Shown here piece by piece: positions 34,228 through 64,000 of a DNA stretch of 64,000 nt; position 1 is the stretch's first letter; every line of letters starts with the position of its first letter. The stretch is from Macrostomum hystrix (lineage: Eukaryota; Platyhelminthes; Macrostomidae). Made by a program: the position numbers and the translations under genes. The notes beneath the pieces were generated by a model. The model made no database searches, was not told the DNA's origin, and saw only the letters and a list, made by a program, of their open reading frames with translations. The stretch is taken from the NCBI GenBank assembly GCA_950097015.1, contig CATNEN010000029.1, positions 8,628,684 to 8,692,683 on the forward strand, given 5' to 3'.

Positions 34228-34640
34228 ACGGTAGGTAGGACTACCAAGCCATTTTGCCGCCCGTTTATACTAATGGGGGGATTTCCCAACAGCGTTGGGT
34301 GGTGACTGATTGGTTGACAGACTCGGCAATCGTTTACTGTGGTTGATCTGCGCCTAATATTTAGGCTTGATCAGTGAAATTGTAGAAATTCGCGTCAGGG
34401 TGTCCATAGTGGCCTAGTTCCACCTGTCGTAGCCCTTTAAGGTCCTGCAGTCCGTCTAGATAAAGGTAGGTGACCACCGAAGACGGAGATGATGCAGGCA
34501 CATTCGGGTGACATGCTGATAAATTTTGAAGGCCTGGCAAGGCCGCACTGAGGCTCGGTGCTAATTAGCATCGTGTATAGGGGAGTATGAAATGAAATAC
34601 ACTAGCGCTTATGGGAAAAATCCGACCTTCGGCCAGAACC
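34228..34640 (-). mobile_element. Dispersed non-autonomous TIR repeat, copy B
   Basis: Reverse-complement copy of the repeat at 10168-10770, beginning gtaggactaccaagcc and ending about gggaaaaatccgacc. It carries the shared blocks for tctagataaaggtaggtgac, ctaatatttaggcttgatca and tgacatgctgataaattttg. It lies about 160 bp upstream of the SH3 gene start, so it may contribute promoter or UTR sequence. Confidence 0.75.
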
Positions 34641-34802
34641 TGATCAGTTCGCTGATTTCTTGTTGCTAATTTTCATTTCAGTTAAAGGCGAGGAATAACT
34701 CTTGACAGCAATGAACGAGTGAGATCAGCCTCTCAAAGGCAAGCGCTGAAATCAACAGCGAGATAGTGATAAAACAATCAGAATCATTCATTGAAGTGCA
34801 CA

Positions 34803-37800
34803 ATGAGCCGCGTTATCAAAAGCTTGCGCAATCTGGAAATCGCCGGCCGATTGGATCTGTCGTCAAAGTCCTCCAGTCGATTGGAAGACGATGATCAGCA
34901 GCAGCAGGCGACGGCAGCGGCAGATGGCGCTGGAAAATCTGGCAGCCTATTGAGCCGATTGAAGCCGGGCAAGCAGAAGAGCTACGAGAGCCTCATGGAC
35001 GCCGGTTCGCCAACTGAGGAGCGGCCGCAGCAGCAGCAGTCAAGCTGGGCCACATTCGATGATTGCACTAATCTGATTGATCTCTCCTCCCCGTTGCCAC
35101 CGCAACCGATGCCGACGCAGATTCAGCCGGCCTTATTTATCGACGTATCGGCTCCACCCGATGAGCAGGAGCAGCAACGGCAGCAGCAGCAGCCGAAGCC
35201 AATAATCATTCGATCGGACAATGGTGCCGCTAAGCACAGCGCCAGTCTAGAGGGCCTGAACGTGCAAACGGCTGGCGGCCAAGCAATTTTCAATCCGTCG
35301 TTTCGCAAAGAATCCCCGAAGGCTAAGGCCGCGCCGGCGCCGCCTCCGTCGAGATCTTCGACTGCTAATTCGGCTCGAACGCCGCCGCCAAGGCCGGGTC
35401 AGCCACCGCCAAGACCGAGCCAGCCGCCGAAGGTAATGAGCTGATGTTGGCTTGCTTCATTTTCATTAATTAGCATTTCCATCTACGAGTAAAATACGAC
35501 AACGTTTCCCATAACACAGATAACTACAAGCGCTTCAAGTAACGCTCTGCTGCTGCTGGATCTAGATTTTGGCCAGCCACAGCAGCAGCAGCAGCAGCAG
35601 CAGCAGCCCGTGACAAAATCGCGCAAAGCGCCTGCACCACCGCCTCCATCTCAGCGGAGACAGCCTCAGCAGCAGGCTTTGCCTACTCCATCTTTTGCCG
35701 CCTCCCAGCTGTCTCCGGGCGCTGTTTGTTTAGCTAAATTTGATTTGGCCAATACACCAGATCCCGGCATTCTCACCTTGCAACGAGGCGATCGTTTAAT
35801 AATTGTTCGACAGGAGGACGACAACTGGATGGTGGCCAGAAGGCTGAGCGGCGACGAACGAGAGGGCCTTGTAGCGTGCAGCTATTTGGAATTGGCTGAC
35901 AACTGTGAGTTTATTTTATTGCAAGCGTTTCGGAAAGATGTGTCTCCAGGTGAATCTAGGTGTGTCTCCAGGTGAATCTAGGTGTGTGTCTCCAGGTGAA
36001 TCTAGGTGTGTCTCCAGGTGAATCTAGGTGTGTGTCTCCAGGTGAATCTAGGTGTGTGTCTCCAGGTGAATCTAGGTGTGTCTCCAGGTGAATCTAGGTG
36101 TGTCTCCAGGTGAATCTAGGTGTGTCTCCAGGTGAATCTAGGTGTGTCTCCAGGTGAATCTAGGTGTGTCTCCAGGTGAATCTAGGTGAATCTAGGTGTG
36201 TCTCCAGGTGAATCTAGGTGTGTGTCTCCAGGTGAATCTAGGTGTGTCTCCAGGTGAATCTAGGTGTGTGTCTCCAGGTGAATCTAGGTGTGTGTCTCCA
36301 GGTGAATCTAGGTGTGTCTCCAGGTGAATCTAGGTGTGTGTCTCCAGGTGAATCTAGGTGTGTCTCCAGGTGAATCTAGGTGTGTCTCCAGGTGAATCTA
36401 GGTGTGTCTCCAGGTGAATCTAGGTGTGTCTCCAGGTGAATCTAGGTGTGTCTCCAGGTGAATCTAGGTGTGTCTCCAGGTGAATCTAGGTGTGTCTCCA
36501 GGTGAATCTAGGTGTGTGTATCTAGGTGAATCTAGGTGTGTCTCCAGGTGAATCTAGGTGTGTCTCCAGGTGAATCTAGGTGTGTCTCCAGGTGAATCTA
36601 GGTGTGTCTCCAGGTGAATCTAGGTGTGTGTATCTAGGTGAATCTAGGTGTGTCTCCAGGTGAATCTAGGTGTGTCTCCAGGTGAATCTAGGTGTGTCTC
36701 CAGGTGAATCTAGGTGTGTGTATCTAGGTGAATCTAGGTGTGTCTCCAGGTGAATCTAGGTGTGTTTATCTAGGTGAATCTAGGTGCGTCTCCAGGTGAA
36801 AAACATTCCTTCCAGTAGTTATCTATGTTACTCAAGCAGTTACTACTGCGAAATAAATTATAATCTAGATAATCATTGACCGAACCTTTGTATGCGAAAT
36901 GCTATTTATAAATGTTTCTAGCCATTTAGCTAGACTAAAAAACCGTAAGCAGTGATAAGATCGGCCCGTGATATTCCAGTTATGTTACTAACACATAGTT
37001 TAGTTCCAGCTGCCTAATTTTACTGCTTCCAAAGCATGTAGAACAATTTTGAAATAAAAATTTGCAGTGCTACAGTATACGAGTATAAGATATACAGCAA
37101 AGGGGCACAGTGACACAGGGCGCAATTTGGTTTGATATTCAAAAGCTCTACTAACCTCTAGATTGCTGCTGAGTTGCAACAACTTGTAGCAAATATTTGT
37201 GCTGCTTAGAACTTCTGCCCCTTTGATTGTATTGAAGCGACCGCGCCCGAACCCGCGGACGATTCGATTGGAATTGCGCGCGCTCTGCACGATTATCGAT
37301 CCGATCATTCCGGCGATCTGAGCTTCTCTACCGGCCAGTTGATTGTGAAAATTCGCCAGGTCGATTCTGATTGGCTGGAAGGCCAGCTGGCTTCCAGCGG
37401 GCAGCGCGGCCTATTCCCAGCCAATCACGCTCAACTAATACTCTACACTGCCACTGCTAAGCACGCTTTCCCGGCTCAACAGGCCGGCGATTTAGCCCTA
37501 GAAGTCGGTGACGAAGTTGACATTCAGTCCGAGCTGCCCGGCGGCGAATGGCTCCAAGGTCGGCGAGTTCGCGACGGAGCTGACGGCACATTTCCTGCGG
37601 CCTTTATTGTCCGATCCGACGTGGCTAGTCAAGGAAAGCCAACGGCCCGGGCGATCTACGATTTTTCTGGCCGCGAAGTGGACGAGCTGAGCCTGCAGGC
37701 TGGCGACCTGCTGACGGACCTAGTCGAGCAGGGGCCAGATTGGATGGCGGGTGTCGCCGTTGCCGATGGTCGCCGCGGCATCTTTCCCAGGGCCTTCGTG

Positions 37801-37812
37801 GAGATGCTCTGA
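34803..37812 (+). CDS. Multi-SH3 adaptor protein (four SH3 domains, proline-rich N-terminus)
   Basis: Likely cytoplasmic scaffold linking proline-rich partners in endocytic or cytoskeletal signalling. Exons 34803-35432, 35520-35904 and 37238-37812 give 1590 nt, 529 aa, with closing phases. Residues 1-210 are Gln/Pro-rich (PTPPPRPGQPPPRPSQPP-like). SH3-1 (about 265-335) starts AVCLAKFDLANTPDPGILTL. SH3-2 starts GIARALHDYRSDHSGDLSFS and ends GLFPANHAQLI. SH3-3 starts ATAKHAFPAQQAGDLALEVG and ends GTFPAAFI. SH3-4 starts PTARAIYDFSGREVDELSLQ and ends GIFPRAFVEML at the C-terminus. The ATG at 34803 is preferred over the upstream non-ATG frame extension. The arrangement recalls SH3D19 or intersectin-like adaptors, but I cannot assign orthology. 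Intron 2 is a 22-bp minisatellite. Confidence 0.85.
35938..36800. repeat. 22-bp minisatellite carrying donor-like sites, SH3 gene intron 2
   Basis: The unit is aggtgaatctaggtgtgtct plus cc, about 38 copies, with tgtgtgtct and tgtgtatctaggtgaat variants. In the gene's direction each unit has CAG|GTGAAT and TAG|GTGTGT, close to the 5' splice-site consensus. It starts about 30 bp after the true donor at 35905. Confidence 0.95.
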
Positions 37813-39564
37813 CGCTCTCTGATCATAGTTTTTTGTTTAACTGTGAGTCTCGCGCGCCAATTTAAATTGTTAGCAATTCCCATAGAGAAGAATTAAACCA
37901 GATCTATTTTTTACTGTCTCGCGTTAATTTAAAAGCTTTGTTCTCAGTAGTGCTCACTGTTCACTACTGCCTGAACATTATAAACTCTCAGTTGATTGTC
38001 TCATTTTCACGAATCAAAATTTTTGCTCCACTTATTTCAGTACATATCTTGCATGTGGCCGCAGTTACTTTCGTATTAGCCTACTCACGAGTGTCAGTAG
38101 ACAATGTAGCGCATGATTGCACTGTTTTATTTTTTTCAATTCTGCATTGGCTCAAGGAGAGAATAGGAGTTTTAAGACCCATGATTAAAATTAAACTATG
38201 CGTAGATTCACTCCATTCGTCAAGTAGTATGAGTATAAGTAGTAAACTAGTTTTCCTGATGTTTTCATCTGAGGCTAATTTGAACTGCCAAATGAGAACA
38301 AAAAATTAACTTTTTATTGCCTGTTTTGTTATCTCAAATTGGGCAGACTTTCTGTCGCTTACTCTTTCGTATCTTCCTTTGCTATTGATTTACTCTGTGT
38401 TGTACTTTTTTGTGCTATTGCCCGCCTCCTTTTTGTTGCTAAACAAGTCTTTGTTATTGTCTTTTGTATGACTTCAGAATGAGTGGCTTATTTTGATGGT
38501 CACGCACAAAGCCAAAATTTGGGAAACTATATAAGAATTGTCACATTTTAATTCAGTTAGCCAATATAAAATTATAGTTTTTGGTCATTATTTAATAAGT
38601 TAGTACTCGTATAATTATATTTATTTATTATATTGTAATAGCCTGTAGTAACGCCAGTGATGAAATCAATGCCATCCAATAGCAACCAAGTCATAGCCAT
38701 GTAATTGCGGTATGATATTTATGAAATATTGTTTACTGTTACCAGATATAAAATATAACTGTTTTCTTGTCCATATATTATGTTTGAACAACTAACAAAA
38801 ACAATTCAAAATAAGACAAAAATATACATATAATTTCTTGCTTTGTTTAGAACCTCATTTTTTTCATAGTCCCATAGTGGATCCTAACGAGTCCGTCAAT
38901 GTGTCGAGTTTTTGAAAATTGTCTCAATAAAAGTTCCTTTTGTTGTTTTATGATCAGCTTTTCTCAATTCTTCCTTTTCAATAATAAAAAACAAAATAAT
39001 CATCGATGCACAATGAATACGGTTTCGTTTTTAGGGCCGAAGACTGGCTTAGCTTAGATTTATGAGTTTATTCGTGCATTGATTTATAAGTTTTAAAGTA
39101 TTGTGGTAAATACTTGTCAAGAGTAGGACGTCAATGCATAAGAGACTTGTGTGTGCAGTAATAACAGAACTAAGCACTCAGTTTCTACAGAAAAAGCAGA
39201 CTACGACTAAACAAGTCAGACTTGATGAGATTATTATTTTGCACACATTCATTCTATTTATCAGTAGAATGAATAGATGATTCTGTCGAGTGGATCATTG
39301 GAGACAGCCGTAACAACAACAAGAACAACAACGTCTTGATTGGAAAATGTGATAAAACGTGACTGACAGCTAAACAGTAAAATATGAATTAACTGTTTAA
39401 TAAATAGAAAATATAAATACACGGTGCATGCAACGACAATATTAGAGGTCACTGGATACAACAGATTAACAGATATAAGCATGGTTAATAATATCATAAT
39501 ATGGTAATTAGTTCATTAATCAGCAATCATTGATCAGGAGATATTTCCAGGCAGATCACATAGA
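37813..39564. other. 3' flanks of the SH3 gene (+) and CHD4 (-)
   Basis: The two genes converge here. No exon or element is recognised. An AATAAA near 38927 is a candidate polyadenylation signal for the SH3 gene but lies more than 1.1 kb from the stop. The ORF at 37938-38309 has no domain. Confidence 0.4.
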
Positions 39565-58457
<18,893 letters not shown>

Positions 58458-58714
58458 ATTAAAAAGCCGATCGCGTTCTACTACTGTAAGTAGGTAAAGA
58501 AAAGTGCCTTAAAGTTGAAATTTTTCAACACATATCGGCATTACAAATGTTATTAGATTCCACGTAATTTATCATTAAAAGTATAAAAATGATATTGCTA
58601 CGTTAAACATTCATCATAATCAATGTTATTATTAATTTTCTAAAACACACTTAAGAGTTCACCTTAGCAAAAACTATAGCGCCCTATGCCATGCAAGAGA
58701 CTTTAACAGCAACT

Positions 58715-58786
58715 TGCCGTGACCAGGATTCGAACCTGGGTTGTCTCGGCCACAACGAGAAGTACTAACCACTATACGATCACGGC
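58715..58786 (-). tRNA. tRNA-His (anticodon GTG)
   Basis: A 72-nt cloverleaf on the minus strand. Acceptor stem is GCCGTGA/TCACGGC with discriminator A; the D arm is GTATAGTGGTTAGTAC. The anticodon stem TCTCG/CGAGA closes a TTGTGGC loop, so the anticodon is GTG. The T arm is CAGG-TTCGAAT-CCTG. All stems pair, the internal promoter boxes are intact, and there is no intron. As usual for eukaryotic tRNA-His, the extra 5' G is not encoded. It lies about 260 bp upstream of the CHD4 start. Confidence 0.97.
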
Positions 58787-59180
58787 TAACCGACGCTCAT
58801 TAAAAGAGAAGAAAACTGGGAATTTAATAGAACCAAAGCAAACGATATCTGACTTGCGATTTTTTTAGTACGACAACATTAGCTTTTTAAGGTATGCTAA
58901 TCATAATTCTGTGTGTCTACCATGGACTACTAGACAACGCATCGGTGCCAACCTACCAACTTGCAACAAATAATAACTAAGTAATGGGATCTTAAATTAA
59001 ATAAATGTTTATAAGTTTACCAGTGGATTGGATTGATGAGTTTAAGGCTAAGTAATTATTTAACTGTTGCAATATGCCCTGAGATGATATATAATGGTTT
59101 AAAGGCTAAAACATTGAACAATCCTCAAACAATTTTAAGTCTGATATTTGAGCTTGCCTAAAAAGAAGTGATGGCATGAA
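58787..59180. other. No feature recognised
   Basis: AT-rich intergenic DNA upstream of CHD4 and the tRNA. Confidence 0.4.
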
Positions 59181-59184
59181 TTTA

Positions 59185-59520
59185 GGAGAAATTTTATTTA
59201 ATGCAGTCTACACAGGCTGAGCGGAAAAAGGCCAAAAAGTGGAGCAAAAAATAAAAAAAACAATTTGGAATAGTTTCTAAGCAACAGAAAATTGACAAGG
59301 CACATTGCAAGACTTGCAAAATTATCGTTGAAGAAAAAAGGCCTCTGGTAGAGACATGTTTTCTTCAAATAATTTAACTAAGTAGTAAAAAAAACCAAAC
59401 TCTGACAAACATTATGAACTCTTCATTAACATTAGGAACCCTGAGCCAAGCAAACAAATACTTAAGAAAATGTATGATGATCAAGACAACAAAATAAAAG
59501 GATTCTTGAAAGCACTATAA
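59185..59520 (+). pseudogene. Possible decayed BED-finger transposase fragment
   Basis: A broken frame reads KQQKIDKAHCKTCKIIVEE and, after stops and a frame change, YELFINIRNPEPSKQ. The HCKTC segment followed by this context is reminiscent of the BED zinc finger of hAT transposases. Multiple stops. Weakly supported. Confidence 0.3.
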
Positions 59521-59940
59521 TTTAAATCTCAGGCAATTTTTTGGGTTCTGGTTTAAGAAAAAATACACTGAGCTGGCAATGTATTTAAGGGCCACTCAAA
59601 AAATGCTTTCTGTGGACATTAGGACATTAGGCCAAACTAATTACTTCTCCTAATGCTGCAAAAAAGTTTTTGCAAATTTAGCTAAAATTTGTGCTATAAA
59701 GACTATTTTTCAATTTGTAACTTGACAGTATCATAAGGCTACACATTTTTAAGCAAAATATTAGAGCACTTAAAAATGTACCTATAGTCAAAAACTAGAG
59801 ACAACTTAACTTAACAAGGTGAATATAAATTGGCAATCCTGCAGTTTTTTAACTTTACATTTTTATCTCTGGAGCTTGTTCCCCACGTAATTTTGACTTA
59901 GTAAATCACTCTATCAGGTTATCAACCTAGGCTAGTAAAC

Positions 59941-60115
59941 CCAAGTGATGCCACCAATCCCACCATCGACACCAATACCATTAAGGGCACATGGGCCAAC
60001 TGCAAGGCGAGGTACTAGGCCATGCATGGCACAGCAGATGGTTTAGGCCTATTTGGATCCTACTTGCGGGAGTTCCTCTGGCACCAACAATTTCCAGAGA
60101 AACAGTTTAGAATGA
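59941..60115 (+). pseudogene. Merlin/ISXO2-like transposase remnant
   Basis: One frame reads ATNPTIDTNTIKGTWANCKA, then a stop, then AMHGTADG and SYLREFLWHQQFPE. This matches the C-terminal block of ISXO2-like transposases (VDP...HTN.IE.TW...K, then SYL.EF.W), which contains the last catalytic acidic residue. The expected Glu after the Ile is replaced (IKGTW), and there is an in-frame stop. It is a dead fragment. Confidence 0.6.
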
Positions 60116-60895
60116 TTCTACATTGGATTCAGACTTATTATCATTGCTAACTCTGCTCTGTGTATAGTGACACAAACAACTGACACTTGTTTAAATAAAC
60201 ATTTTTAACTTTCAAATTTGTTTTCGTTGTGGTAGGCCCCCTAAAGAATAAAAAGCTGTAAAATTCTGGATTACCAATAGTTTGTATTATTAGTATAGTA
60301 CTCATTATTTTATTTAGTTACAACTATTAAACATGCTTTTCTAAACACGTCCACAACACAAAAAATATTACTCCAATTTTTTTTTCGAAATGTAACTAGG
60401 GGCAGGGCCTAGTAGTGTCTATTGCATGCCCTATTGTATTGTCATGCCACAACCCCTTGAAAGTCCAAGACAAAAAAGTAGCAATGTTAACAAATATAAA
60501 GTTAAGCTTAAAACGTAAAGTAGTCCAGAAAGTACAGTTTTAAGTTATTTTTTATACGCATTTGTACCCATAATATATTGATAAATGAGAAATACATGTA
60601 GCCACATAAACATAGGCCTATAACACATGCATTAATACAGACGTTTATCTGATCCGACCGACTGATCGATCCGTCTATATGTATATATATATATATATAT
60701 AATATATAGTAATGAAATAATTAGTCTATTTTAAATTGTTATTAAATCAAAATATTTCTTGTGTACTGTTATTACAACTGAATTTATGCTAAATCATCTT
60801 CTCATATAACCGGTATTTTCGTACGGATGTTTTGTATTAATTATGTATTTAGTATTTGTTTAAACTACGCTTGACAAGTTAAATATACAGATGTT
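60116..60895. other. AT-rich spacer
   Basis: No gene seen. There is a (TA)n run near 60680-60710. Confidence 0.4.
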
Positions 60896-62224
60896 AGGCT
60901 TTTCACGCAAATCGATTCCAGAACCAGAATTATTCTGATTCCAGAACCAGAATCAGTAGGAAACTGAAAAGCTCAGAACTTTCTTTTATTTCGCTTTTTT
61001 TCTGAAATAATTAAAAAGCAAGTATATTAAAATAACAATCAGCAAAGAAAATACTACAATCAATCGCATAACTTCATGAATTATCTGTATTTGTTTTAAC
61101 ACAACTGTGTAAAAATTCAAATAATTCAAGGCTTGAGCATGTGCTGCACGTACCGTGTTTGCCTTTGCCCTACAGTGTTGATTAATTTACATCCATTTTT
61201 TCAAGAATGACTGATCAAAGATCTTTCTTATTCATTAAAGACAACATCGTCTTGACGATTGCAGCAGCTTCAGAAGCAGATGCATTAGAATTTCTTAATC
61301 AGTGCAAAATTGAGTCACGAAACGAACAGACGTTTATTCAACAACCACATTCTATCCTCGGCCAAATAACGAAGGCAACCCATCTGTCACCGATATCAAC
61401 ATCAGACAATGCGGTCAACGCTAAAAAGCAGGAAGATATAGCGGCACATGATCTACTTCAGCAACTGAATGAAGGCAGTGAGGAGAAGTGCAAGGACGAG
61501 AAACGTGAAAGAGAAAGGAAGGAAACCAAGTGCTTTCTAAGTTGTGCCAGCAAAAGAAAGAAGGATTTTAACAGCAAATTGACTAAAAAGAAAGTTCTTT
61601 GGAAGAGAATCCAAGATGACATGAATGCACAAGGGTATAGTCTCACATCTGAGCAGTGCGAAAACAAGTACTTTTTGTAATGCCCTCCAACATCTCCAAG
61701 CATGTTGGTACAGTGGAGACAGAGATAGCAATGCCATCCATACATTCTCTGTCGTGATCAAGAATCAGCTTGGCAGGTTCATCTACATAATTAAAAAACA
61801 GTTCATTTACTAGATAAGCCAAAGAAGCGTCCATTCATATTCTTGTTATTACAGTTAGGACCAGATACTAATGCTTCCAATTGAAAAACAATTCAGACAA
61901 ATCAAATTTAAGTTTGTCGGCCGTTCTTATTATTTTTAAACACACTCCTACCTGGAATATAAAGTACGGGGAAAAAGAAAATGATTTGTACTTGATAAAT
62001 GTTAGTGGACTGTAATCTACAATTGAGTTCAGATTGTTCTTCGGATTTGCGATTTTAAATTATTTCCCCCGTTTCCATGGGAAAATGACAACGAATCGAG
62101 AAAATTTTCTCGAACCAAATTCCAGAACCAGAACACGGTTCCGGAATCGATTCTGAAAACGGAACAGGCAAAATGAAAAGTTTCGAACCGATTCTGGTTC
62201 TGGAATCGGTAGAATGAAAAGCCT
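60896..62224 (+). mobile_element. TIR element with a Myb/SANT-like ORF (PIF/Harbinger-like)
   Basis: The left end AGGCTTTTCA is followed by cgattccagaaccagaatc (about 60912-60932); the right end, inverted, has AGGCTTTTCA and cgattccagaaccagaatc (about 62188-62224). Subterminal ttccagaaccag motifs are repeated at both ends. The left flank ends TT(A) and the right begins (T)AA, suggesting a TWA-type target but without an exact direct duplication. Inside is a Myb/SANT-like ORF and no nuclease. PIF/Harbinger is favoured because its elements carry a Myb-like gene. Confidence 0.65.
61207..61680 (+). CDS. Myb/SANT-like transposon accessory protein, C-terminally truncated
   Basis: 157 aa from ATG 61207. 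The N-terminal 85 residues have no known domain. A basic/charged linker follows (EEKCKDEKRERERKETK), then KKKVLWKRIQDDMNAQGYSL and TSEQCENKYFL. This end is the start of a trihelix (Myb_DNA-bind/MADF-like) domain with the typical W, IxxxM, GY and T.EQC.NK residues. The stop at 61678 cuts the domain after its second helix, so it is probably truncated by a frameshift. By position it belongs to the surrounding TIR element. In Harbinger elements such a protein binds the termini and recruits the transposase; here that role is inferred only. Confidence 0.55.
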   Translation: MTDQRSFLFIKDNIVLTIAAASEADALEFLNQCKIESRNEQTFIQQPHSILGQITKATHLSPISTSDNAVNAKKQEDIAAHDLLQQLNEGSEEKCKDEKRERERKETKCFLSCASKRKKDFNSKLTKKKVLWKRIQDDMNAQGYSLTSEQCENKYFL

Positions 62225-63681
62225 AAGTGACACCAGTTGCAACCGGTTTTCTGACACGCACGCGCTCATCGAGATTAGCCACTAAGTTTAGATAATTAGA
62301 TGCGAACGTTAGATTATAATTAATATAACCACCTTTAACTAATCTTGCTCTAGATTGTAAGCGCGTGCGTTAGCAAAGCGGCGTAATTGATATAACAGAG
62401 AAGTAGGCCCTATCACTAATTATATCACTAATTATATTACATTAAGCTGCAGCCTTTCAAAACGACTTACAATTTATTTTAAATGGCGACCACCGACCAA
62501 TAATTTCATTACATATACGATATATATATAATTCTCAGAACTTACACATCGAGCATTTTTAGTTGATTCATTAAGTCGTAATAATTTAGACCTAAAACAT
62601 ATATTTTAAAACTTATCTGCTAGATAATTTACCAAAAAGTCTGTGTTTTTTTCTCGTGTGATAGTTTTGTTTAGCACTGCATAAACAAAGTTAAACCCGC
62701 ATGAACTACTGACAAGTTAGATAAATGTCGGAAGTTGTCAGTATGTTAAGACTCAAAATGTTAGTATAATTACATTGGGTACAAATACTAAAACTATGTT
62801 GGTTCAAAGTCAGTTTTATGACCATCATTCCCTCTCAATTATTTACTAATAAATATACTTACAATTTAAGACACAATTCGTAGAAATTTAGTGTAACGAA
62901 TGGATGGATAAAATTAAAATTAAAAACAAATATAAAATATCAATAAAAATCCATTAGTCACCAATTTTTTACAAATATCGGTAACCTTTATAGCAAATAA
63001 ATGAATATCAATCATTTTTTTATAAAATGGCCATCACAAGGAATTCAGGTTTCAGAACTTCACTACATAGTTGAACGTTAGCAAACTATACAAGCAGAAA
63101 CCATCGCCCCTTAAAATCGGCAAATATCCCACACCAATTTAGTTGCAATTTCAATACATAGTTGAAACAGCTCTTATGTACTTGCAGCCATGTCATGCGC
63201 AAACGCTTCCGCCCCAATCGATTTCCGTTTCGTAAGCGCCGAAATTCAGTGTCAGGACGGAGCGCCTAAAAACACAAGTGAGGATACAGAAAGGGCATCT
63301 ACCAACTTTAGGCTAACACTGTATTAAATATACGAGAGGTAGATTGCTTTGATAATTCATGCGAGCGGACTCTGCGAGACTGCGAGAACCTGCTCTTAAT
63401 TAGGTTCTAGAACTTTAATTATAATTAAGCAAATTGTAATTAGCCATACGGCGCCATTGCCGATGTTGATTACTCTTTTATAACTCCATTTCCGAAGGAG
63501 TATTGAGAAGGGACGGATTGAGATACGTTGAGTAGAGAAGACAACTTTCTTGTAGCACAATAATAGCTGCAACCAAAATTGTCTATGGTCCTATCAGAAC
63601 TTTGAACATTGAGCTTTTTAATAGCATGCTGAGAAGTTGTCTTAGCCAGATTTTCTTTAGAATATCGAATATCTGGCAGCC
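62225..63681. other. AT-rich stretch, no gene recognised
   Basis: No domain-bearing ORF, tRNA or array. A promoter for the exon at 63682 may lie at its right end, but nothing specific is visible. Confidence 0.4.
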
Positions 63682-63855
63682 ATGTTCGGAGGCGGCTGCA
63701 ACGCGGACTGGCAGCAGCAGCAGCAGGATGCCGTGAACTGGAAGGACTGCATACATCGATGGAAGCGCAGCAGAGAGAAATGGCGACTCGAGACCGTCAA
63801 GCTGCAGCGTCAACTATGTGAGATGACTCGCAGCGCGTATCACTGGCGGCAGCAG
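63682..63855 (+). CDS. Possible first coding exon of an unknown gene
   Basis: ATG 63682 opens 58 codons: MFGGGCNADWQQQQQDAVNW, then KDCIHRWKRSREKWRLETVK and LQRQLCEMTRSAYHWRQQ, ending at a good donor (CAGCAG|gtaata), phase 0. The composition (Arg/Lys/Gln, heptad-like) suggests a basic amphipathic helix. I do not recognise the family. It is supported by the splice donor and by a second, diverged copy with the same donor at 55755-55855. That duplication equally fits an exon captured by a mobile element. Downstream exons would lie beyond the window. Confidence 0.45.
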
Positions 63856-63897
63856 GTAATACAAGGCGATTCTGATGGTGGTCAAGTATTGGTAATT

Positions 63898-64000
63898 AAC
63901 AGCAGTAGAACTACCAAGCGAGGGGGGCAATTTTTTGTGCTGCACCTGAACGGAGCACTGCAAGCACACGAAACTAGGGCCAACTTTTTGTTTCGCATCT
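63898..64000 (+). mobile_element. Dispersed TIR repeat, copy C (runs off the window)
   Basis: agtagaactaccaagcg followed by the ctgcacctgaacggagca and gcaagcacacgaaact blocks match the left end of the repeat at 10168. It begins about 45 bp after the donor of the exon at 63682. Confidence 0.75.

Noticed and set aside
288-38612. Recurring ACTCGTAT octamer (288, 8244, 11681, 14971, 37077 reverse, 38605)
   Set aside because: Six hits against roughly two expected is suggestive but too few, and positions show no common context.

Overview
The window is nuclear DNA of an animal. Genes are intron-rich with GT-AG junctions, and the recognisable proteins are metazoan: CBF-beta, RP2, SLC25A39/40, a Golgi GT10 fucosyltransferase, a multi-SH3 adaptor and CHD4/Mi-2. 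There is one intact tRNA-His, tRNA-derived SINEs, and BEL/Pao, MULE, hAT, IS630-like, Harbinger-like and Merlin-like elements. A repeat-rich invertebrate, perhaps a spiralian or flatworm, would fit, but I cannot fix the species.

Layout. 1-8.3 kb: 3' end of a CBF-beta gene (+), whose last intron is a 3.35 kb 16-bp satellite; a perfect 33-bp satellite lies just upstream. 8.5-17.5 kb: no host gene, only minisatellites, a dispersed TIR repeat, two SINE copies and an IS630-like element with a hAT MITE nested in one of its TIRs. 17.6-21.0 kb: complete fucosyltransferase (-), 4 exons, 468 aa. 22.4-25.0 kb: RP2 (-), five exons, 5' exon not found. 26.2-28.2 kb: internally deleted MULE with clustered terminal repeats and an 8-bp target duplication. 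31.4-33.4 kb: SLC25A39/40-type carrier (+), 352 aa. 34.8-37.8 kb: four-SH3 protein (+), 529 aa. 39.6-58.5 kb: CHD4/Mi-2 (-), 10 exons, about 1910 aa after allowing for three apparent 1-bp indels; one intron holds a 6.6 kb BEL/Pao retrotransposon with LTRs that look identical. 58.7 kb: tRNA-His (-). 59-64 kb: AT-rich, with TE remnants, a Harbinger-like Myb/SANT element and a possible first exon of an unknown gene.

The most striking feature is that many introns and spacers hold their own private minisatellite (periods of about 14 to 49 bp), each unrelated in sequence to the others. Most long ORFs in the window come from these arrays and are not genes. The exon models were built by hand from homology and splice consensus. 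Their reading phases close exactly for the fucosyltransferase, RP2, SLC25 and SH3 genes, which is the main internal check. No operon or functional cluster is apparent; the host genes look like unrelated neighbours.
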